Source: Lepiota brunneoincarnata
Lineage: Eukaryota > Basidiomycota > Agaricomycetes > Agaricales > Agaricaceae
Direction: 5' to 3'
Assembly (NCBI GenBank): GCA_023014365.1
Contig: JAEBUN010000032.1
Coordinates: 124,001 to 188,000, forward strand
Length of the DNA stretch: 64,000 nt
Shown here piece by piece: positions 57,601 through 64,000 of the stretch (the stretch's first letter is position 1; each line of letters opens with the position of its first letter). The notes under the pieces are model-generated. The model was not told the origin of the DNA, searched no databases, and saw nothing but the letters and a program-made list of their open reading frames with translations. A program made the translations under genes and the position numbers.

Positions 57601-58102
57601 CGAAATTCGGATAATTGGGAAGTCGCTCGCCGAACATGGAGTGCAATACTCCACCTTGGAAGGACGGGAGGCCAACGTCGAGGCCGGGATCACCGCCATT
57701 GCAAAGTACAGCTCTGTTCACTTTGCTTGCTATGCTAAGCAGGACTCCGATGATCCACTCGAGTTGTCGACGATCATCAAAGCGAACTTGAAGAATGCGG
57801 ATCTTGCATTCCTGTCGGCTTTCCAAACGAGTAGGGGGGATGAAAAGCTTTCTGAGGAGGCAGTTCACTTGGCAGCTGGGATGTTGGCAGCTGGATATCG
57901 GGGTGTTGTTGCGACAATGTGGTCGATTAATGATGGTCATGCTCCTACGATTGCAAAGTTATTTTATGAGGAGTTGTTGGTTTGTGAGTCGCGGGGTAGG
58001 GGGAAAGGAGTCAATGGATCGCATGCGGCTTATGCTCTTCACCATGCCATTCAAGTGTTTCGAGAGTCACTTCCTGACGATGATTCTGCACTCCTCACCT
58101 GA
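54699..58102 (+). CDS. TPR-CHAT protein, catalytic dyad lost, two frame interruptions
   Basis: Large cytosolic repeat protein with a caspase/separase-fold CHAT domain. My model: exon 1 54699-54726, exon 2 54780-57272, exon 3 57331-58102 (GTGAGC..TAG and GTATGA..CAG introns). Exon 2 encodes about ten tandem 45-residue TPR-like units (LNNLGISLELRFEYTGDLAD, then QEAISAQQRAV), 135 bases each, up to about 56240; then the linker with KALDCYRRAAGAATGFPPAR and AIEWLEGGRCIVWTQLNNLR; exon 3 has IWWCTTGPLAFLPLHAAG and the CHAT core. Where the family has HFACHG and SACxT, this gene has HFACYA (TAT at 57731-57733) and SAFQT (TTC at 57821-57823): both expected catalytic residues are replaced. A +1 break lies near 56253 and another shift between about 57120 and 57190; the exons total 3293, two over a multiple of three. 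Pseudogene or non-catalytic protein. Confidence 0.85.
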
Positions 58103-58763
58103 ATCCCTTATGTACACTTTGGTTTGTAGATGCTATAGCTTCAGTACAATCCGCACCTGACAATATTTATGCTTCGGAGAATGAAACGGAACAGCAGTAT
58201 CGTTCCCATCCCAATAGAACATGGAGTTAACTCAAGATATTCTGTCCTCGGAAAAAAATAAGACGTGACGAAAACCTGTCTAGTGGGTGGCAATTACAGT
58301 ATCACTACTTCGCTCTCGAAACCCTATGCAGCGACCCAGAATCCTAGAACGTGTTGTGGGATAAATACGAGGCTCGAGCCGATTGTCCTGGAAGAGTACA
58401 TACATACTCGCTAACAACGGAATCATCACGATTTACGAAGGGCGAGAAGGTGAAAACCTCGACTTAGATAGGTCAATAATCAATGCCTGCCTGTCTTGTC
58501 AAAACAATCATCGCAGTTCGTTCCCCTTCCCCAATCCAAAATGCCATGAACAAAATATCCATATGTCCATGGAACGGAGTCCTCCGATGTAATGAAAAGG
58601 TATCATAACCTCGCAGTAGTAAGTTATTGGGTAGCCCGTTGCGAAGTGGCAGCGGATCCCACGGCGAGATTTGGCTCTCGAGCAGGAAATCCGTTCGTGA
58701 TGTTGGTTTGAATCTAATGAGATTACTCGCGATCGGGTCGTCAGTCTATAGAGCACAGCGGCA
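58103..58763. other. convergent 3' intergenic region
   Basis: Between the 3' ends of TPR-CHAT and the minus-strand unknown gene. Short open frames only. Nothing assigned. Confidence 0.5.
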
Positions 58764-60189
58764 TCAGCCTTGGGGACACAATACATAACCAATAAAGTCG
58801 TGAGCCCCCACCTCGCTTTCAGCAAGCCAAATTATGAACCGTAAAAATGCACGCTCCTCCGCCCAGGTATTGATGACACTTGGGAGATGACAGAAGTTGA
58901 AGTTGCGCAGTTCCGCTATGATTTCCTTCTGACTTGATTTGAAATGGGCGCAAAAATTCCAGCAATTGAAATAAACAAATTCTCGGATGCGGGAGAGGCT
59001 TCGTTTGAGACCATAGGATGGGTCGTCGGTCCATTTGGAATAATCAAAAACGATGTTCTCACGTGGAAGCTCACAAGCTATGTAGTAGATACGCCATGAG
59101 TCCAAAGGAGATAAAGGAAGGTTGCTATAGCTCACCCGGGTACTGGCAACTAGAATGTATAAAGCGACTATACCAGCGAAGGGTCAAAATGGTCATATCG
59201 TGCCAAGCTTGCGTCAGGTTTAAATAAAACGGTCCCGCTCTTTCTGGATTCTGAAGAAATGATGAAAATAGATCATCATGAAGGAATATATAACTGCCAT
59301 CACCATCCCGAAACTTCGGGAGTTGTCGATGAGCTGATTGAACATGGGGAATGGACAGAACAGGAAATAGCTCTCTGATCGGATGGTAGAACCCATCCTT
59401 GTCAAGGCACAAGAAACGTGCAAAATTGAAGCTATTCCCGAACGTGATTGATCCCTCTCGCCGTGACAGGTCTGAGAGTACGATCGTGAAACCCATGACT
59501 CGCAAAGCGGTAGGCAGGGCAGTGGCGGGAATTCGGGACATGAGAAATCGATAAAAGGTATCAAGGGTGTCGCGAAAGGTATGACGAGCAGTGTTTGGTT
59601 GTTCAAGACCCTCAAGCCACTCGAGGCAGGTGTCCAGCTGGGAATCTGGATTGATTGCTGGTAGGCCATCGCCAATAAATCTGACAATAAGAGTCGCGAG
59701 TGCTTCATTCCCTCCAACTCCCTGTGAAAGGCGTTCCAGCTGAAGTTCAGTTGGCCATAATTTGGGAGCTGGCTTCCCACCGTGATACCATGTATGGTTG
59801 TTTCGGAGACCTTGTAGGCTGTACTTTAGCGAACTGTAAAACCTTGGTTTGGGAGGAGGTGGCGGTGAAGCCGATGGTGGCTTGTATGTTGTTCTAGAAG
59901 CCGGACGTAGCTTATCAAAGATTGTGTTGGGGGCCGGTGGCGGCTCATAGGTCGTTGCGGTAGCGGGCGGTGGCTGAGCCGAGTCGAGTCGTAAGGGCTC
60001 GGCACTGGTAGCACTCGGTGTATCGATATCGTAGCCTGATATTGCTTGGTCTGTTTCGCCGGCCGCCGCAGGGGTGGAAGTTGGATGAGAAGCATTAGTC
60101 GCGCGCTTTGACGAGAGGAGCTTCCGCAAGAAGCCTCGACTACGAGTCTTGCCATCCTTCAAGAAGGAGCGAAGAGAGGTGAGCGGCAT
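58764..60189 (-). CDS. uncharacterised 455-residue protein, two exons
   Basis: Exons 60189-59136 and 59077-58764 (intron of 58 bases, GTGAGC..TAG) give 456 codons including the stop, with no break. ATG at 60189 is the first Met of the open frame; upstream sequence lacks another. Residues 1-25 are basic (SFLKDGKTRSRGFLRKLLSS), followed by a Pro/Ala/Thr-rich linker to about 130 (PPPAPNTIFDKL, SASPPPPPKPRFY). The folded part has WYHGGKPAPKLWPTELQLER, a conserved-looking LCLDKDGFYHPIRELFP, SYIFLHDDLFSSFLQNPERA and YLNLTQAWHDMTIL. No signal peptide or membrane helix. I do not recognise a domain. It is divergent from the lectin gene and convergent with TPR-CHAT. CpG content normal. Confidence 0.75.
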
Positions 60190-60800
60190 TGAGCACAAGT
60201 GAGTCGTTAGGCCAGTTAGCACCCGGCGGGGAGTGTGTCATTTGAGGGGCAGGAGACATCACGGTGTATTGTCCTGTGACTTGATGGTTATCACTGTGAG
60301 ACCGTGGGGATGGTAAAAAGCGATGTTTAAGAGGGGAATGAGCAAATAGCAGCACACACCTGTGTTCTAGGAAAAAAAATATCCTGGAGGTTGGTGCATC
60401 ACGCCAGGGACCTGAGGGTATGAATGAATCTATGATTCATGTGTAGAAAATATCGGCAAATGAAGGGCGCTGACCGTGTTTGGTGGGCGGCAAATGCCGG
60501 CGTGCACCAATTGACGCCCAGTCAAACACGAAAATAACATATCCTCACCAACGAGAGTATCATAACTCGAGCATGAGTCCCCTATCAGCACTCTTGAGAA
60601 TATATGCGACCAATGGCTCCTGGGGAGGTATAGCCCCACCGAAGCACGAGATTACTTTCAATGTTTGTTCGTCGCGTACCAACGACGTCATCCACAGAAC
60701 ATCCAGCCACATCTATAAATTCCCTCCCCTCGCCCTCGCCCTCTCTTCACCTCATTCTATCCCCACAATCTACTAGCATACACACCAGTCAGCCGACATC
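60190..60800 (+). promoter_or_regulatory. shared divergent promoter region
   Basis: The 611 bases between two divergent starts. TATAAAT at 60714-60720 lies about 80 bases before the lectin ATG, followed by a C/T-rich tract (60722-60770), the usual layout of a strongly expressed fungal gene. A GACGTC palindrome at 60684-60689 could bind an ATF/CREB-type bZIP factor; this is only a motif match. Confidence 0.5.
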
Positions 60801-61540
60801 ATGATGCCCCGCACAGAATTTAGTAGTGTCCCCAGCACGAAGCTCCTCGCACTCTCGCTCTATCTCCTCTCCTTCCTCGCTCTCCCCGCCATGTCCGTAC
60901 CCGCTCCAGCACCCCTAGGCGACCTGAACAATTGGAAGCCATACCAAATCGATGAGCAGCCCTCGGAAACACGTTACGTTCAGATCCATCCCAAATGCCA
61001 TAAAGACAAGTGCCTCGACGTTCGGGGAGGAGTGTTCGCGGATGGTACGCCGGTGATTATGTGCGTACGCGTTTATCGCTTGTCGGGTGTGAGGGCCAAC
61101 CAAGATACTTGGACAGCTATGATTGTAATGATACACCAGCGCAAAAATGGTCCATTCAGCGTGGTACCACAAAGGTGAAGGTCGCCGGTCAAAATTTCTG
61201 CCTGGACGCTGGCTCAAGTGGGTATATGCGCGTTATATACCCGTTTGCGAGGCTAACGAGAGCTTTCATACATAGATCCGATGAGTGGGACGCAAATGAA
61301 GATATGGACGTGTGATGATAGCCTGTCGGCGCAGGCATGGTATTACACGAATGATAAGAGGATTACGTTGAAAGGCCAAGGTATGAGTTGGATATATGCG
61401 CGTGTATAGACATGCTGAGATATACCGTCATAGGACAATGCTTAGACCTGACGGACGGAGGTTTTGAGAACTATAATATTATGCAGATCTGGCAGTGCGC
61501 CGGTGGAGACACCAATCAGATATGGACGACATCAGGGTAG
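60801..61540 (+). CDS. secreted ricin-B-type (beta-trefoil) lectin
   Basis: Exons 60801-61060, 61117-61217, 61276-61380 and 61434-61540 total 573 bases: 190 residues and TAG, no break. Signal peptide: STKLLALSLYLLSFLALPAM, cleavage likely near the following SVPAPAP. The mature part is a single beta-trefoil carbohydrate-binding domain: CHKDKCLDVRGGVFADGTPV, IYDCNDTPAQKWSI, CLDAGS, GTQMKIWTCDDSLSAQAWYY, QCLDLTDGGF, IMQIWQCAGGDTNQIWTT. The three QxW-type repeats (QKW, QAW, QIW) mark the fold. There is no ribosome-inactivating or other enzymatic domain. Likely role: extracellular glycan binding; the ligand is unknown. A TATA box and C/T tract lie upstream. Confidence 0.88.
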
Positions 61541-64000
61541 GCGTCGTGTGTATCTTAGGGTCGAATCCATTCGTCCACGGCTGAGAAAATGTTTCTGTAA
61601 TAATTGCGTCCGTATCCCAACCTCTGGTTTGTGCATTTATGAGGAACTCCATGTCGCAATGGGCCAGGTGAGGGCGGTGATGGCTTAGAACATGAGAACA
61701 TAGGCGGATGGCATCGTAGCGATCATTTGTGTGCATGCGTTGAGCAGCCCGAAGTGGTGGGGTACCTTCAAACGATGGCATGCATTCTGATCTCCGGGAG
61801 TATATTAATTGGCAAGGGGATGGCTGGGATAGCTGGTGACGACGGCCGTTGGTGCGCCTGCGAGGGTAGCAATGGTAAAAAAGCCTCTCCTACACTATAC
61901 GATCTCGTGGCGTCAAGGAAGCAAGGAATCGTGACTCTTGTGAGTGAGACGGTTTGCTAGTCGTTGGTGTGAGTACTTGAAGTGACTGCCAATCCAATGA
62001 CTATGTCTTGGGTGAGACTAGTGCAGGTGTTGTGGGTCGTACTGGTTCCTATTATAACAGTACTCTACGTTGGGTGTGGGTTGGCAGGGGAGGGAGGAAA
62101 GCGTGTGTGTATCGGGAATGCAGAGAATCTGGCAGTGAGAAGGAAGAACTGGGTATCTGCGGGAGATTTGACAACTTTGCGGCAATGTACTCCCCCACAC
62201 TCCCCCTCAGGCACTCAGCCCTATTCATATCCCTGGGAAAACAGTCCCAAAGGACGGCCACAGTGCAAGCCTCCCTGCCCACCCCCAACGTGAAATAGAT
62301 TCCGATCGAAAATGCGGAACGAAATCTGCTTAACGAGAATAGAATTGCGCAGTATCACGTCAGACACAAAATATGTATAAGTGAGATCACTAGGATCCAC
62401 GTAGGAAGACTAGTCAGTATCTACCAGAGACACGACGCAAGTAAGTTACATACCTAGGATCCACGTAGGAAGACTGGATCCTAGGACTAGCGGACATTCT
62501 ACTTATATACTAAGGAAAATTTTATGTACGTGTATTTACCGTGGAATTGAGCTCGTACTCGTTGCTACTTGGTATACAATAGAGTCCGTCGAGTGTACCT
62601 ACAGTGTCCATGAATAATATGAAATATGAAGACAAAAGAAACATCGAGCTGTGCGCTCGCACTTCGACACTGCGCTCGTTGAAACCACCCATGCATATCC
62701 TCGGAGTGGCTGTAAAGGCACACAGATCAAGGTACAGGCGTCGATCGGCCTCTATTGGCCGGTGTATCGTGAGGAACAGAATTCCGCTGCGTGCAGAACC
62801 CTGCCCTTGATACAATTTCATTAGGTATATAGGTACCACATTTTTACTTAGATGCCTTAGCTCCTAACGGTGAGGATGTCTCCGCTGCCATAAGACCTCC
62901 GATAGGCTACAGCGTAATCTGTAAAAATACCTACACACACTCTCTCTCCCTCTCTCTCCGTCACACCTCGCTCTGACGATTATCTTGGAGGATGATTCTC
63001 TTTCCTACAGTATAATTGATTGGAAAAAAAATATGAGGTGGTACGGTGTCTCTCTATACGGTATATCATGTAACGTAGAACTTCGGAGCCACCCAACGCA
63101 GGATCCACCCCTGCCTCGGGTCTCGACGCTCCACTATTGTTGTGCGCACACAAACATATACCACCCTACACCCACAAGTCGTCCTCATCGCCGCATCGGA
63201 TTGAGAATAATCCAATTACCCTTCGATATGGTGTCGTTAACAAATACACACACAATTAAGGCACCCTGAGACTGACTACGGGAGACTACTTCAATATTCG
63301 CAAGTGCCCCCCCCCCCCCCTTCTGGAACCACATCTGAGTCCCAAGGGATATGCAACCCTCATCCTTGCCATTCGGTGTGCTGTCTTTGATCTCGTCAAA
63401 CCTGGGCGCGCATTGTAATAACGTACATCCAATGGTTACCCATCTCCTGGTCCGTAGGAAGAAGAATAGTCCAGCATTCTTCCTGCATGGAGATTACCTC
63501 ACTGGTTGGGTTTGTAAGCATTCTCGGTTGAGGTTGTTGGCATGATAGGGGTGGTGGTTGTATGTATGTACATGTGCTCTCTCTCTCGCTGGTTGGGGAT
63601 GTCTGTCCCCACTGGTGATGCCCGCTGTTCGTAAGTCTACAGCCGAGTAAGTAGCAACGACGGAGAGCACAGATCGCCGAACCGAGTATCTAATTCTTAC
63701 GATTGATCGGAGGCATCGGAGAGGTATGAGAGTGTTGAGGATTGAAGTGTGAAGAGCGGTTGCCGTTAGAGGTGTTGGTGGATAAGATAGGTGTCACCAG
63801 GAACAAGCACCTTATGTAATATGTATTATGTAAGCGCCAAGAGCGGCGAAATCCCCAAGTTCGAAAATTGGAAAAGTGAGATTGTAGTATCTACTGTTGA
63901 GAGACAGAGCCGGACTGTGTAACTATATTCTGGAACTCTTTGCGAAGAGTTTTAGCGAGTTCCGGAGGCAGGACACGGTGCCCATGATATTTCTTGTTTG
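61541..64000. other. gene-poor right end
   Basis: No gene I can support. A 20-base direct repeat (TAGGATCCACGTAGGAAGAC) occurs at 62390 and 62456. Microsatellite-like CTCTCTCCCTCTCTCTCC at 62939-62958 and a C homopolymer at about 63306-63320. Open frames at 61727-61960, 62008-62298, 62985-63269 and 63351-63545 have no recognisable motif. Confidence 0.4.

Noticed and set aside
60801..61540. Ricin-type toxin
   Set aside because: Only a signal peptide and one B-type sugar-binding beta-trefoil are present; there is no A-chain-like enzymatic domain. It is called a lectin.
61727..62298. Further lectin-like or small secreted genes downstream of the lectin
   Set aside because: No QxW repeats, signal peptide or splice pattern could be made to fit.

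Overview
The window is nuclear DNA of a filamentous basidiomycete, most likely an Agaricomycete. Reasons: genes split by 40-75 bp GT..AG introns, a TPR-CHAT protein, DUF6534-type membrane proteins, a KDZ transposase with a Cys cluster, a secreted ricin-B-fold lectin and chromodomain Ty3/Gypsy elements. I cannot name the genus. No rRNA, tRNA or CRISPR array was recognised.

Layout. (1) 1-8.4 kb is gene space: a DUF6534-type gene (880-2847), a mitochondrial TypA/BipA-type translational GTPase (3357-5635) and, convergent with it, a nine-exon Dal5-type MFS transporter (6458-8424, minus). (2) 9.5-17 kb holds duplicated debris: two relics of a TPR-CHAT gene, copies of a dispersed repeat (here RepA) that runs into DUF6534 gene starts, and a pair of about 690 bp inverted repeats. 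(3) 17-51 kb is a deeply nested transposon block. Gypsy element G1 is interrupted by an LTR-C element G2 with GATGA target-site duplications 12.3 kb apart. G2 carries a Tc1/mariner element in its 5' LTR and two other solo LTRs with perfect 5 bp duplications. A LINE endonuclease relic, a KDZ relic and a 229 bp MITE complete the block. It is strongly CpG-poor, and copies inside it differ from copies outside mainly by CpG to TpG/CpA changes. (4) 51.8-58.1 kb has an inverted copy of region 2 (DUF6534 start, RepA, TPR-CHAT upstream region) followed by the longest TPR-CHAT gene (54699-58102). (5) 58.7-61.5 kb has a divergent pair: an uncharacterised 455-residue protein (minus) and a secreted lectin (plus). 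The last 2.4 kb has no supportable gene.

How the parts relate. The TypA, MFS, lectin and uncharacterised genes look like ordinary host genes; the last, the MFS gene and the lectin splice into exact open frames. The TPR-CHAT locus was copied at least three times, usually beside RepA and a DUF6534 start. Its longest copy has lost both residues expected for CHAT protease catalysis (His to Tyr, Cys to Phe) and needs two +1 corrections, so it is either a pseudogene or a non-catalytic receptor-like protein with assembly errors. TypA and the DUF6534 gene also each need a single +1 correction, which keeps assembly error open.
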